Positions 28,601-43,600 of a DNA stretch of 64,000 bases are shown one piece after another. The notes beneath the pieces are model-generated. The model saw only the letters and a program-made list of their open reading frames with translations. It made no database searches and was not told where the DNA came from. This DNA comes from Bombyx mori (lineage: Eukaryota > Arthropoda > Insecta > Lepidoptera > Bombycidae): contig NC_085133.1 of the NCBI RefSeq assembly GCF_030269925.1, positions 7,150,001 through 7,214,000 on the forward strand, read 5' to 3'. A program made the position numbers and the translations under genes. The stretch's first letter is position 1; every line of letters begins with the position of its first letter.

Positions 28601-31600
28601 ATCACTCTATCTCTTATAAAAAACGCCCCAAAATACGTTGCGCAGTTTTAAAGATTTAAGCATACATAGGGACAGAGAAAGCGACTTTGTTTTATACTAT
28701 GTAGTGATTCTTTTGATATGCATCTGAACTCTCAATCTCACTGTCCGATATCTTCGCGCAGTATGGAGATTAAAGTGGAGCCGGGCATGGAAGGCGCATT
28801 AGTTCCTCGTCCGGTGAAAGAACGGAAGAAACACGATCGCTTCAACGGAATGAGCGAAGAGGAAGTCTCAAGACGAACGCTGCCGGATCACCTCGCCGAG
28901 AACTTAGACATCATCATTGTGAGTACGATCGGAACTTCAATATTAAATAATACCTTTATTTACGTTACAGGGTAGACAGGGACACTCCATTCAGTCCAAT
29001 AAATGACATCAAAAGCGTGTTACCTACGTGTTTTTATTACTTTACAATACGCCTTATATCATGTAAGAGTTCAACGTTAGCCAGAATATATGAGGTCGTC
29101 AACGCAATAATGGCCTAACCCACAATTTTTCATATTCATGCTTATAATTATGTATATTGCAATTTATTTAAAATATAATAAATTTTGATGCAAAACCTAT
29201 CCATAGTTTTACCCATAGATAACAGAGATGGCTTAGTAAAAATTATTTTTGCGCGTATTGTTTTTTTACCTACTCAAATTCAAATTCATAAAAACTTAAA
29301 CCTCATTGCTTCATAATAACTATGGTTAGCTTAGGCCATTTTTGCGCTGATAGCCTCATATAGCAATTTATCGATGTGTCAGTTTTTATTTATTTTCATC
29401 TGTGAAGATTTTATTGTAAAACAGCGTTCGCTCAACAATCGAACTTCGACCGTAACTGGTTTAGTTTTAGATTCCTTTTTAAGAATTCCATTTTATGTTT
29501 TCTATTGTTTTTTGACATTTCGAAGGAAAAATAATAAAATAATTTCATTCTTTCATCGATAATAATAAAGCTCGTATATTAACATCTAAAAAGTAAATAA
29601 CAAAAATCGGAATTCAAAATTGATTTAACTTGTATTTTTTTATGTAGTATTTATTGTTATTTACGATGCTTCGAATTCTTTACAGTTTTCGTTATCACTG
29701 ACGACGATTAACTAATAGTAGTGTTAGTATATAGTATTAGTATATATGGACCGTTTATTTTGAAAGTGGTGTAAGTCCATTTTCTTTTTGGAACGAAGTT
29801 CCTTATCGCGCGTTGTGAAAGGGGGCTAGACGGAAAAAATTCTTACGAAAAGTTGTCACGACACTTTTTAGATCCGTCATTCTGACCAATCAACGTGTAG
29901 GCGCTTATCGCGTGACATTGCTCGTATCCGATTGGTCCGCGTAATGAGTACAGTTTCTCGAGATAGCGTTTCAACAATAGTAATTTAGTTCATAGTATTG
30001 TTTTGTTCTTCTTCATAATGCCGTAATTTATTATTATAACTTTAAAAAAAAAATTACAATTCCTTCACTAATTAATCGAAAGGAACTTCGTTCCATCCGG
30101 GTGTCCCTTGACACCCTTTTTTTTCGAGAAAATTAAAGATTACTATATTTGTTGATTTAAAAATACAGGCAAATCATATGAGGTCTGGCTATACCACCTA
30201 CCTCTGTCAATTGGACTTACACCACTTTCATAATCGATGATTATGCAATTTCATTTACCGACCGATTTTGAGTTGTACAAAACATGGGATTTTTTTGAGA
30301 AATTAAACACGGACTAGTTATATATAAAAAAATGACATTAAATTAAGCATGAATTACGTGATAGCTTATTTTTCTCAAAAATGGACTTACACCACTTTCA
30401 AAATAAACGGTCCATATATATATTACTTATAATAGTAGTTTTATTTGTGTCTGCAAGTCGCGAAAACCGAAGGCGTTACTATAAAGAAAGTGGGTTAGCA
30501 ACCTTGTGGTACTAAAATATTTTGTCGTTTCCTTGTATGTATGTAATGCGAAATTATTATTTTTTAATTCGCAGATCGGCATAAACCCTGGCTTATTCGC
30601 CGCTTATAAAGGCCATCACTACGCGGGCCCCGGGAATCACTTTTGGAAGTGCCTGTATCTATCCGGCCTCACGAGGGAACAGATGAGCGCCGATGAAGAT
30701 TATAAGGTATATTTTCACATCATATTTTAAAAATGTCATCTTTCCATACACACAGACAGGTAACCTTTCTCAAGGTATGTATATATAAAAGAGAATATAT
30801 ATGTCTATGTGTATGTTCGTGATAAGAAACTTTGCGGCCATATAAAGGGCGACATGACCACTTGGACGAATATAGTGGTGCTTTTAGGACTCTCAGGCAC
30901 CGGTCACCGTCCTCGCCGAACCCGTCGCTTGCGACGAAGGGCTCGGCGAGTAAATTAACTCTCACAGCCTACTGAGTGTCTCGCCGGATCTTCTCAGTGG
31001 GTCGCCATTCCGGTCCAGTGGTATTCTGCGAAGCACTACTCTTTCTAGGGCTAGTTTAGCAAAATTCTCTCGGGTTGAGCCCGTGAGCTCACCTACCCGT
31101 CCGGCGTAGCTGAAATAGCCTCTTAGGCTATCAGCGAATTGGTAAGGTAAAAAAACGAATATAGTTACCTTAGGGCCGGATAGGTGGCGCTAGTAGCAAT
31201 GATTTTTTCTTTTGAACCATAGGTCGAATTTATGTGAAATTTCGTAAATAATATGCATATCGTAGCATTGGAACACCAAATAATTCGGTTTCTAGGTGAA
31301 GCGAATCGCATCAAGCACTGACTAGTTTTAAACAAAAATGGCGTATCCAAGTGCTTGCGAATTTCGAACTTATTCTTAAAGCTAAACTGTTGAAAATTTA
31401 TTGTTTATTTTAATGTTAATAGATGACTTTGGGGTTTTCGCGGAAAGTTTTGGCTAAACCAACAATATTGATAAGGGTGCAAAAAAAATCTTTTCGTAGA
31501 AATGATTCTAGTACTTATTTTTTCAGGAATAAGGTTCAAACTATGAGCTCTAACGTTTTAAATTAAATTTCCAGTTGTTGAACTTCGGCATTGGGTTCAC

Positions 31601-34600
31601 GAACATGGTGCCGAGGCCGACGAAGGGCTCGGCGGACCTCACCCGGCGCGAGATCAAGGAGGGCTCGGCCGTGCTGCTGGAGAAGCTGCAAACGTTCAGA
31701 CCTAAAGTGGCCGTGTTCAACGGGAAGTTGATCTACGAAGTGTTCTCCGGGAAGAAGGACTTCTGTTTCGGGAAACAGCCAGACACAATAGCCGGGACTA
31801 ATACTGTGAGTTTTGTATTGGTTGTTTGTGTGACGCTACCTTTTTGTTCGTGAGCAATTCGCCTACGCTTTGGGGGCGGTTGAATGTCACGATGAGAACT
31901 TTGCCCCCCACCTTGTGACGTGGTATCGAAGTCTCCATTGTATATTAAAACGGCTGCCCCTCCCCGGAAACCGGAGCGACTGATTGCTCCACGGCTGCCC
32001 GCGCACGCTTGCTAACAACCAAATTAAGATTTAACCATAGAAATCGAAAATCTCTATAATTTCATCACGAGAAACGCGTTGAATTTGTAAATAATTGACT
32101 CAGCCGCTATACAGCCTGCGTGATTAAATATGTTCAGTCGGAATTGTGTGTCCGTATGATAATGATTGGACGAAAATTATTATCGTAATCCAAAACGGTT
32201 TACGTAGAAGAATAGCAAAAAGAATACATGCGTATAGCGATGAAACATATAAATAATATAAATAATTTAAACATTAAATAATTCTATATATATATAAATG
32301 AATTGCTGTTCGTTAGTCTCGCTAAAACTCGAGAACGGCTGGACCGATTTGGCTAATTTTGGTCTTGAATTATTTGTGGAAGTCCAGAGAAGGTTTAAAA
32401 GGTAGATAAATTTGGAAATGTTCGGAATTAAATAAAAATGACAATTTTGTTTTTCCTTTAATGCGTCCCCCGTCGGACGGATTCCTTTTGTTTGTTTTAA
32501 GTTTATTTTATACAAAAGCTTAGGTCTTTTATCTATCGATTGAGGCACTACGAAGTCTGCCGGGTCAGCTAGTAATATATAAATAATAAAGTGATTGATT
32601 AATGTAGTTATTATGACAATGACACTTGTCGGAAGGCTAGTGATGACTTGTTACTCCCCAACTGGCTTATCTAATACTTAGTATTTATTGTAATGTCCCT
32701 CCTTTTGTAATGTACGAGCTCAAAATGCGATTTGCATATATAATTAACTAGATTTATTTATTAACAAGTAACTGTGGGTAGAAGGTTTTATAGTGATTGG
32801 GAGTTAATCGAAATTCAACCGTAATCACTGATACTTCAAGGCTAAGATTAGATTGGTTTTAAATTATTATTTTTTGTAATTATAAATCATCAAAATGTTT
32901 TTTTTTTAATGATTAACGTCTGTTAGTAGCTAGTCTAACAAAAAAAGCAAATCTACTCACAAATAAAAAAGAAAATGGTATTCTACTGTTTTGTGTGTGA
33001 GAATTTGCCTGCATTTAAATATAATGTGTACGCTTTAATTTTCAATGCAAAATCTTAAAACAATTGATTGTATTATATAATACGTTATTAATTTTTTTTA
33101 GTATACATTTTATGAATTCGCTTAATTATTGGCGAGATCGTGCCGTGAACATTATCCTGGCTATTACGATCGCGTACGAGTTCCGCGCTCCGTTCGAGGG
33201 ACAAACCATACTAAATACTACATACTGAGATTCCGAGTCTACGTCGCGTGTTACCGTTGGTGTTGTGACGTCACTGACTCCGGACTCAGCGGGTTCCGCA
33301 TTGTCGAGTCTAACAGCAAACCTCCCAATTCCAGTAGAATAATTTTTGGTGGGATCGCGAGGAGTGAAGTTGTGGGGTCTTTTTTTTGTATATTTTGTGT
33401 TTCAATGCGTAATAACGGTGGTTTATTAACTATTTAGTATCTGTGAAAATGCACAAATGTGGGAAAATAAAACAAAGCCGCTGGACGTAACTTCTCGGGA
33501 TCCTCCAAAAAGTCCCCTGAAAATTTCTAAGTAAATGACCACCATTTAATGAGATTTTCATCCCATATCATCTCATTTCATTTCATGCCATGTTTCATAG
33601 TATTAATCAACTTAGTTAATTTCACTTCATATTATCATTTTCATCATTACAATAAGACTTGACCTAAAGGTCTTAGTTACCAGGTCACAAAATTCCTTAA
33701 AAAAAAAACAATTCCAGTACATGTGGGTGATGCCGTCGTCGTCGGCGCGCTGTGCGCAGCTGCCCCGCGCCGCCGACAAGGTCCCGTTCTACGCCGCCCT
33801 CAAGAAGTTCAGGGACTACCTCAACGGCCTAGTGGCGCACGTCGACGAATCGGAACTAGTGTTCCCGGACACGACCAGCCGGCGGCCGCAAGAGGAGATG
33901 GAGATACGCAGGTATCAAGCGAACAGGTGACCGAAACGCGAAATTGAGAACGTTCCGAGCCGAGTTCGATATTAGAAGATAAAATCGATTTAGTTATCGA
34001 TATAGTCTTGTTTGTTTAGCGCGTGTCTATGTATGTGTCTGTGTGTGTCTCTGTATCCAGGTAGTCGTGCTGTGTCCATTGTAATATTAATTCGTTCATA
34101 ATTGATTCGATTAAAAAAAAAATCTTTTTCGTACCGGCCCCAGCAATCTTGGCGTCGCGGTTTGTAAGATCGGAATGCGAGACGTTCTCAAAAGATAATT
34201 TAATAAGTAGTGGGTAGTCGATTTGTTTGGTTGTGATGTCCGTTTTGTTTGTTTCGCTTGTCGTGTCATTGTTTTCGGCTTTAAAACGTATTAACAGTAG
34301 TGATGTTATTTCCGGGAGCAGCCGCATGCCGAGGTTGTCTTGTGACCCCATTTCGATACGTACATAATAGCTTAGAACTGTTCTTTTGACGTGACAACGT
34401 CTTATAATTCGATGGAGCCGGTTGCACGCACGAAAAAACATGACTCATGAGGCGTTCCATTTAAGGCTTGAAGTGCAAGCGAGAGCGCGCAACGAGCGAC
34501 AAAGAGGGACAATCGGCCTCCGCGTTCGGCAGCGTTCGACATCTGTCTCTCTCCTAGTTGAGTGAGCGATACATCCGCGTGGACAGCTGCTATACAATAT

Positions 34601-37600
34601 TACATTTACATGTTTTCGTCAAGTATGAAGTTCAGTGAAAAGTGAATGTGGTGTCAATTGTTTATAGCAACGATAATTGCGATAATTGAAAAATGTATTC
34701 CATCCATCAGTATTTTCTTATGACGTTGTCACGTTCAACTATCGTCAGTAAACCGACTTTACAGACAACCGATTTTGTTTTTCGTTAGTTCGTTGAATCG
34801 CATGTAGTATTGTGAGTGTTAAATGAAAATGTGCCTGTGAATTCGGTAAATCTTATCTAACGAATTAGACTACACATTCTTTAATTTAGTTTATCTTGAT
34901 GACAATCCTTGTCGAGAATATTTCGTTATGTCGATGTGGTATTTAAACTCTAGTTGAGTTTAGAGTGAGACATCTTGGCCTGTTGCCACAAATTGGCTTT
35001 TTATCCTGGTAAAGTGATCACATCTTACTTGACGTTGTATTGTGGTCGTTGGATTTTTAAATTCAAAACCTTATGCAACCACATTTTGTTTACCATCGAA
35101 AGCAAAAAGGAGCTTACACCGTTTTGATGGTAATTGGTCATGTTTTAACAAGATTGTTGCGACTTGGATCACATGTCTTAAAGTGGGCGGTGAAATTTAC
35201 GTTACAATGCCTGTGAATTAAGGTCACAGCTTAATGCCACATAGGGCCTGAACTTGTCAGACTGCGGAAAACGTCACCGATTGCTGTGACCATATTTTAT
35301 CTTACAAGTTAATTCAGAAATTGCAGTTTGACCAAACTGAACCAATTTTAGTTATGCAAGTTGAAAGTCATAAGGTTTTTTTAAACATCCACTTATGCAA
35401 TCCAAAACATTTTTTTCATAAAAGGACATGTTATTATTCAGATCTGTGACATTAAAAAAATGAACAATCGGTGCGTTTTGAATATCAATAATACACAAAT
35501 AATAGATCAATTGAAATAGGAAATTAGAATGAAGTGTGGGTGAAGCAGGTACTTTCCTGATTCCCTTCTGAAATGCTTTCAATTTGCACAACTATTGTAA
35601 TTAGAACTAAGTTAACTAACTAAACGATTAAAGACAACATTAATGTCAAATATGAATTTGATTTTCATTAAATATATGAAGCTACTTTAATATCTAATGT
35701 ACTTAGCAAAGACATCTAATTAATTGTACTGTCAAAATAATTCTCATGTTTGTTTTGATGGTGTATCAATCTTGAAACATGAATCGGAATGTCTCCGCCA
35801 TGTTGTATCGAACTAGATAGCGGCGTTATGTTTTTGATGTTTTCAGATTAACAATGGAACCAGAGCCGGGAGACACGATAATACTGGAGGACGGCACTGA
35901 AGTACCGTTGAAGAAGAAACGTGGACGCCCGAAGAAAGTCAAACTGGAGAACGGGGAAACCGCTCCTCCTATACCCAGGGCTCCCAGACAACCCAGACCC
36001 CCGCCCGTATTGGACCCTAACGGAGAACAGCCTCCGAAGAAGAAGAGGGGCAGACCGAAGAAGATCAGACCAGAGGAACAACAGTTTCTGCTTCAGCAAC
36101 AACAACAGCAGCAACAGCAACAGGTTCGTTCATAAACCGTTGTTTATAGGAGTAAAGATCACTCTCAAATGTCAGTAGAGGGGGCATTAGAATTATTCCT
36201 TAATATGAGTCGTCTATTATCAAAGGTGGCAATCTGTGCATTTGGACAAAAAAATGTTATTGATATCTCAATACAGATTGATTTGAATATAATCGTCTCC
36301 TTCAAAGAATACGGTTCAAAACCTGCATTAAATAAAGGTTAATACTTAACCTGTTATTTATCTAAGATGTCGTTCAGAAGAGTTTTGTGACTGCCAATGG
36401 AATACAAAGTCAATAATTCGTTTTTCTGATTTACCAATAATTGTCCAAAAGTCACATTGCCGGCTTTGATACTAGTCGACTCATATACAATACGAAATAA
36501 ATCCCATTCGTTATGCTATGCAATGCACTCAATGTCCCACAATCAAAACTTTAGTGCCGTGCCAGGTCAACGACCTCAAGGGAATTTATGCTTTATTATT
36601 TCATACGTATTTCTTTTTTTTTTTTTTAAACAGTCTATGTCCACAGCTGACTGATAATATAATTATTGCACTGCGTTCCGGTGATGAACTAATAATACAT
36701 AACTATTTTAGATTAACCAAAGTAGTTTATCAAGTTTGTTGTTAAGCTGTTTCTTATAGTTAGTTTCTTCCAGTTACGGACGAACTATAGTTTAAGGTTC
36801 TGAATAAAAGGAACACTTATATTGACATTTGTTTTTTTTTAACCTGTCATGTATACTTTTGAATGAGCTCACTGTTCAGCTGAAAGCTCATACACATCAC
36901 ACTGTGAATCTCATTTTATCTTGAGACATGATGTTGAAGACATAATTTTATTGTATAACTAAAGCCGCAACGCACAATTGCTTCATAGCAGAAATAGGAA
37001 GGTGGTACTTACTGGTGCTCATGATTCGGCTTGTGTTGGTTCAATACTCAAAGCACGCTACCGATCGTTGGTTAGTATGCTTAGTGCGAGATTTTTTAAC
37101 GTTCTCGATAGCGTAAAAGTTAATTCCAAAGTTGTACAGAGTTGGAACGTTTGCCCACGTTTGCCGCTAGGGGCGCTGTTGCAATTGCATACTACTATAA
37201 GTTAACTGTTACGCTATCGAGAATGTTCAAAAACTCGCACTAAGCAGTCAGACGACAGGAAGAGATGTGACCTGAGAACCCTCTCATCGTGGCCGCCGGT
37301 AACTACATTCCCGATCCTGCGGACAGAATGGAAAGCAGTCGACGTCGCCCCAAACACGTCATTTCGGATCTTCCCGATCCACTAACGGTGCTTTTAGGTA
37401 CCTCAAGTATCGGTCATCGTTCTCGTCGAACCCGTCGCTTGCGACGAAGGGCTCGACGAGTAAATTAGCCCTCAGACACAGCCCACTAAGTTTCTCACCG
37501 CATCTTCTCAGTTGGTCGCGCTTCCGATCCGGTGGTAGATTCTTCGAAGCATGGCTCTTGCTAGCGTTCGTGTTAGCAACGTCATCAGGTTTGAGCCCTG

Positions 37601-40600
37601 TGAGCTCACTCACATACTAGTTAAGGTTACGCTAAAATAGCCTCTGAAGGCTCTCAGCTTAGGTAGGAAAAAAAAAAAAGATATGTGATCTGACGTTCTA
37701 GACAACAGACGCTGACAAAACTTTTTTTTTTGTAGCGGTGATATCTTTAGTAGCAAATATAATAATAATACATGAATTGAAAATGATAATTTCAGGAAGC
37801 CCAGACTATACACAGTAATGTTTGTGCACAGCAATCGAATCCGAGTCAATTGTTACAAACCCCGCTGCCCTCGATGCAGCCGCTACCTCACGAGCAGTAC
37901 TCCATGGGCGACTTCCCGCAGCAGATGTCGCAGCTGTACCAGCAGCAGCTGGCCGACAACTCCTCGGGGTACTTCCAGCCACAAGGACAGCAAGCGCAGC
38001 CGGCATCAGGTATACCACTATGGGTCTATCGTAGCTTTTTATCCTTGACTCTTGTGAGTCCGCACGGATAGGTACCACCACCCTGCCTATTTCTGCCGTG
38101 AAGCAGTAATGCGTTTCGGTTTGAAGGGTGGGGCAGCCGTTGTAACTATACTGAGACCTTAGAACTTATATCTCAAGGTCGGTGGCGCATTTACGTTGCA
38201 GACGTCTATGGGCTCTAGTAACCACTTAACACCAGGTGGGCTGTGAGCTCGTCCACCCAAGTAAGCAATAAATAAAACTGAATAAATAGATAAATAAATA
38301 GACCGAGAACGCCTCATTGATGTAATTGATGAAGCTAAGTTTGTACCGCGACGGATGAATTTAAAGAGATTTGCTAGGTATTCGAGATCTCGTCCTTGTC
38401 CAATAGAAGTCGTTGAATGTTGAAGTTGAAATCTGTTCTATTTTCACATCGCAACTTAAGGAACTGTCTGTGTGTCGTCAGGCATGGATTCGCCGCTGGA
38501 CGTGACGGGCACGCTGGCGGGCATCGGGCGCGGCTACTCGTCCCCGGGGGGCAGCGCGTCCGGCGCCGGCTACTGCGCCTCGCCGCGCGCCGTGTACGCG
38601 TCGCCCGTGTCGCAGGTACGCACATAATGTCGCACACATACATGACATAGCGTCACATAAATCACATAACGGAGACCGATGTGCCAGCCCTAAATTGAAA
38701 TGCTTATTGGCTCCGGACGAAGCCTCGACTGAATCCGTAATGTATATACATTAATACGTGAAGCAAAAACTTGTAGCCCTTTTTACGAAAACTAGAGAGA
38801 AGTATGAAATTTCCCACATTTATAGAGAATATATACAGAAGGAGTGAAAAATGTTAATTATTTTTTAATCTATATATTATTATATAAAAATGAATTGCTG
38901 TTCGTTAGTCTCGTTAAAACTCGAGAACGGCTGGACCGATTTGTCTAATTTTGGAATTATTTGTGGAAGTCCAGAGAAGGTTTAAAAGGCTTAAAAGGTA
39001 GATGAAAATGCTCTGAATTAAATAAAAATAACAATTTTGTTTTTCCTTTCATATGTCCCCCGTCGGACGGATTTCTTTTGTTTGTTTTAAGTTTATTTTA
39101 TACAAAACTTTAGGTCTTTTATTTATCAAATGAGGCACTACGAAGTCTGCCGGGTCAGCCAGTTCTGCATAAAAAATACATTAAATCAGTTAAAAAAAAA
39201 TATTACACACAATACCATGTATTTGACACACACACCCACACATACTATTTGTTTATTGTCAAACTTTTCTTATTGTTTATAGTCTGTGGTCAAATAGAGA
39301 ATAGATTAAATATTGTTTGTCTTTATTAATATTTGTCTAAAGTGTAGTCTTGACGAAATCTGTAATTATAGAAATATAATAGTCTTCGACAATAGACTCA
39401 TGATTTCAATTAAATGTAGTTGGATTTCGACTACAGGGGGACAAATCTTATTTACCAAATTATTCTTAATTCTTTCAGAAATAGCCTCTAATAATTCAAT
39501 CTCATCCCTCTTGTTACCTATTATTATGAATCGTACAAGTATCGCTTTCGACCGTATTCTTCTAGTATTAGCCTGAACCGGATCAAATCGGTTAAAATTT
39601 ATGTTTTGTAGTCTCAGGGCTACAGCGAGGGCGGGTCGGTGTTCCCGGGCTCGCCGGGCGGGTATTCCCCGGCGTCGCGCGCGGCGTTCACGGCGCGCTC
39701 GCCGCTGTACGCGCACAGCCCCGCCCACCAACCCTACCTGCCGCATCAAGGACAGGTGACTTGACTGCAATCTCGCGCCAGCCGCCATTACAGATGCTCG
39801 AAACTATCTCACCAATAATTATGAGCTTTACAAATATATCGACGCTTGAAAGGCAAACGTGACTAAGCGACAATAACTGCTTTGTACATAAAGTATAGGC
39901 AATATTCGATGCGCAAAAAATATATATTTCTAGGTCTATTAAAATCGTTTCAACCATACAGCTAGATTCGTAAATTTTTTTTTTTTCAGTTATTTCATTT
40001 TCAAATTAGTCTGCTGTAAAGTTCACGCATTGTCGCTTAGTCACGTTTGCCTTTCAAGCGTCGATATATTTAAGGGTGTTAATAACAGTTTACTATGAAT
40101 TTGAATAAGTTGCCTTTGTTTTTGTTTATTTTAATATTATTCCACGCTATAGTCTGAAATTTTATGTTTTAATCTAAAAACTTGTACACATATCGTCTTC
40201 TCGCATTAAAACTGTATAATCTCAAAACTTACTAAATTTTACAGGAGAGTGTTTCAAAGGTTTAACATATTATTATTATCTTTTTAATATTAATCATCTT
40301 TGCAACATTTATTTTTTAGTTTTTACCAGTTACATTATATGTATTTTAAAGTAAGATAAAATTATGTATTAATTATGTTAATAATAGTAAAAATATAGGT
40401 AAACTAAAAAAAAAAAAAAAACACACTCTTTTGACAGTATTTATGAGAAAAATACTGGTGATACCAAATGATTCCGCATATTAACTCAATTTCTAATATT
40501 TTTGGAAATTGTACACTTTTAATGCGAAAAGACGATATTTGATTTAAGCCAGAATAACGTCTACCATATAAAAGTAACAAGTGATGAATGGGGAGAAATA

Positions 40601-43600
40601 ATTGTGCTTTTGTGTCGACAGCAGCCGAGTCCGGTGCCGCAGTCCCGCTTCTCCCAGTCGCCGCACCCGCACCACCCGCACCCCTACTCGCGCTCGCCCG
40701 CGCCGCAGGTCACTTGAAATACAATTTATTTATTACTAGCTGTATCCGTCCGCTTCGCTGGCCATTTAAAATTAACATTATTATTTCTCACCCCCACAAA
40801 GATTCTCATCATTAACGCCCCCGCAACTGGTGTAGGGAGTCCAATACTCATATAAATATTAGCCTATCCATTAAGTACATGTATTTTCTACATGGGTACC
40901 AATTTTCAAGTCGATCGGATGCATGGTTCAGTAGTTATAACGGAACATCCGTAAAAACCACTGTAGATTTATATATTAGTATAGATTATTATAATCTTTC
41001 CTTGGAGACAGACGAGCGTACGGCCCACCAGATGGTGAGTTGTCGTTGCCCATGGACTTCAGCAATGCCAGGGGTAGAGCCAGGCCGCTGCCTACCCCAG
41101 ATTATATGTTACTGTACCGTCGGAATCAACTTGAAGTTATTTTGACAGTTTGAATTATTGATACATCGATGTATACCTACTTTAAAAACAGAACAACATA
41201 TTTCTATTGATTTAAAAAAAAATAACCTGTTGTATGTAATAGAAGTTCCCCACTTTTTAATTCATGTCAAATTTGTGATTCAGATAGTGTAAAACGTGTT
41301 GTTTACATCCAAGAACAGTAGTTGTTTTTATCATAAAATACTTGATGTATAAATTACCACTGGATTCTATCCGTTGTTGTGTAAAGTCACGAACTACGAA
41401 TAAACTGTCATTTTTATTTAAAAAAAAATACATTTGCCGTCATTAAATTGTTCTCTTATGATTATATGTGTATCATGTGTAAGATAATGGAAGTAAATAT
41501 TTGTTTTAGAACCAGTCCCGGCCGTACTCCCGTTCCCCAGCGCCGTCAGGGGGCGGCGTGGTGGGGGGCGGGACCACCCCGTTCCCCGCGGCGTCCCCCG
41601 CGGGAGGCTACACGCCGTCCCCGGCGCACACACCCTACAGCCACCACTCGTCGCCGGCTCCACCCTCGAGGACGCCCACTTACAATGACACACACCATTT
41701 CGCGCATCAGGTCAGCTAACGAAGAATTCAGACTTATTATCTTCGTTTGTATATACATACATATCGACGCTTGAAAGGCAAATATGACTAAGCGACAATA
41801 ACTGCTTTGTACATAAATGATAGGCAATAACCATATTCGATGCGCAAAAAAATATATATTTCTAGGTCCATTAAACTCATTTCAATCCTACAGCTACTAG
41901 CTAGATTCTACTACAGCTAGATTCGATAAAATAAATTTTGTTTTCAGGTATTTCAACTTTAAATTAGTCTACTGTAAAGTTCACGCATTGTCGCTTAGTC
42001 ACGTTTGCCTTTCAAGCGTCGATATGTAAGGCAATCGTTTTCATTTTCACCGATTTCAAGTCGTGCTATTGACTTGGAAATTTACAAACGCATCTAGGAT
42101 CGATAACAATACAGAAATTTAATAATTTCTCCCTAATATCCTGACTAGTATTAACAGGATAAAAAAGGTGAAATTAACTGTCCTACATATATTATTTTTG
42201 CCTCAAAATCGGCTATGATAATGTGAAATTTACATCTCATTTGCATATATAACAGCGTAACAAGCACGGGTATCGCAAGCGAGAAAGTTGTCTCTCGTGC
42301 ATTAAATAAAAAAAAACGTTGAGTTCTACTTTTCCGAGCGCTTATGACATATCATCTTCTTCAAACGAGGCAGCGGTTTGGGTCTACCCCTGGCATTGCT
42401 GAAGTCCATGGACGACAGTAACCACCCACCATCATGTGGGAACTATGCTCGTCTGCCTACAAAGGCAATAAAAAATAACTTGACTTTTTTTTTTTATTGC
42501 TTAGATGAGATGAGACAGTATGTATTGAGATGAATATTCGATTAATTAACAGAGCGGCGGTTCGAGCGGGAGCGGCGCGTTCGGCGGCGAGCTGTCGAGC
42601 GAGATCGGCGCCGCCATCTCGTCGCCGGGGCCCGTGTCCCCCGGGATGGCGGCGCTGGACTTCGAGCCGCCCGCCGCCAGCCCCCCGCCCGAGCACAGCG
42701 ACGACTCGCTCACCGACTACAACAAGGTAATCCTAAATCCAGTCAACGCGTGATTTTTTTAAAGGATTTTATGACCTGGTAACTATAACCTTTAAGTCAT
42801 GTCTTATTTTAATTTATATTCTTATGAAAAATGATAATATGAAATGAAATGAAGATGATTAATTTGAGACGTTAATCAACTGGGATGAAATTAAATGAAA
42901 TAAGATGAGATGATATGGGATGAAATATAATCTCAGTAAAATGGTGGTCATTTACTGAGATTTTTTCAGTGGACCTTTTGGAGGATCCCGAGAAGTTACG
43001 TCCAGCGTCTTTGTTTCATTTTCCCACATTTGTGCACTTTCACAGATATTAAACACTTAATAAACCACCGTTATTACACATTTAAACCCGAAGAAACACT
43101 AAATAGACAAAATAAAACAAATCACACAACTTCACTCCTCCGCGTTTCCGCCAAAAAGTCCAGTCAATGCGTGAATGTGTCAATATCATAGAACAGAGTC
43201 AGGTCTTAAAATGTCAATAAGAAAATTTCATAGAACGGCAGCAATGGAATAAAAAATTAAAAGCAAAAAATATGTATAGCAATGTTTTTTTTTAATAACT
43301 GTAATAAATAGTATTGTCGCATATAATGTGGAGTTTCTCATTGCTAATTCTGAGTCTTAAATGTTCAGTGTGAAAATCACAACGATACTATAATACGAAC
43401 ATATACAAATAATTGTACGTACCTTTTGTTTGTTCCATACAAGTAGAGTTTCTCACTTAGGACCCTATATTCAGTGATATACAAAGCTTTTGAGATACAG
43501 GTTAAAGTTTCAATTTTATGGCATAAATTCTGTCCCAACTATCCCAAAGGTGTCCATTGCTGCTTCACGGTGAACATTAACAGGATTGTGGTATACGTAA

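Noticed and set aside
34016..34441. Minus-strand 141-codon open frame, the longest single frame in the window
   Set aside because: It lies in intron 8, shows no domain that I recognise, and has no splice or repeat support. Kept as unproven, not annotated.
35848..36178. Leu-rich minus-strand frame and second plus-strand frame over exon 9
   Set aside because: Antisense of the polyglutamine and Pro/Arg coding sequence; the AT-hook frame is the real one.
38374..39788. Open frames antisense to or out of frame with exons 11 and 12
   Set aside because: Shadows of very GC-rich exons; the sense frame has splice sites, phase and composition agreeing with its neighbours.
40379..40430. A-rich runs that might mark a processed pseudogene
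   Set aside because: No adjacent coding remnant or target duplication; simple AT-rich sequence.
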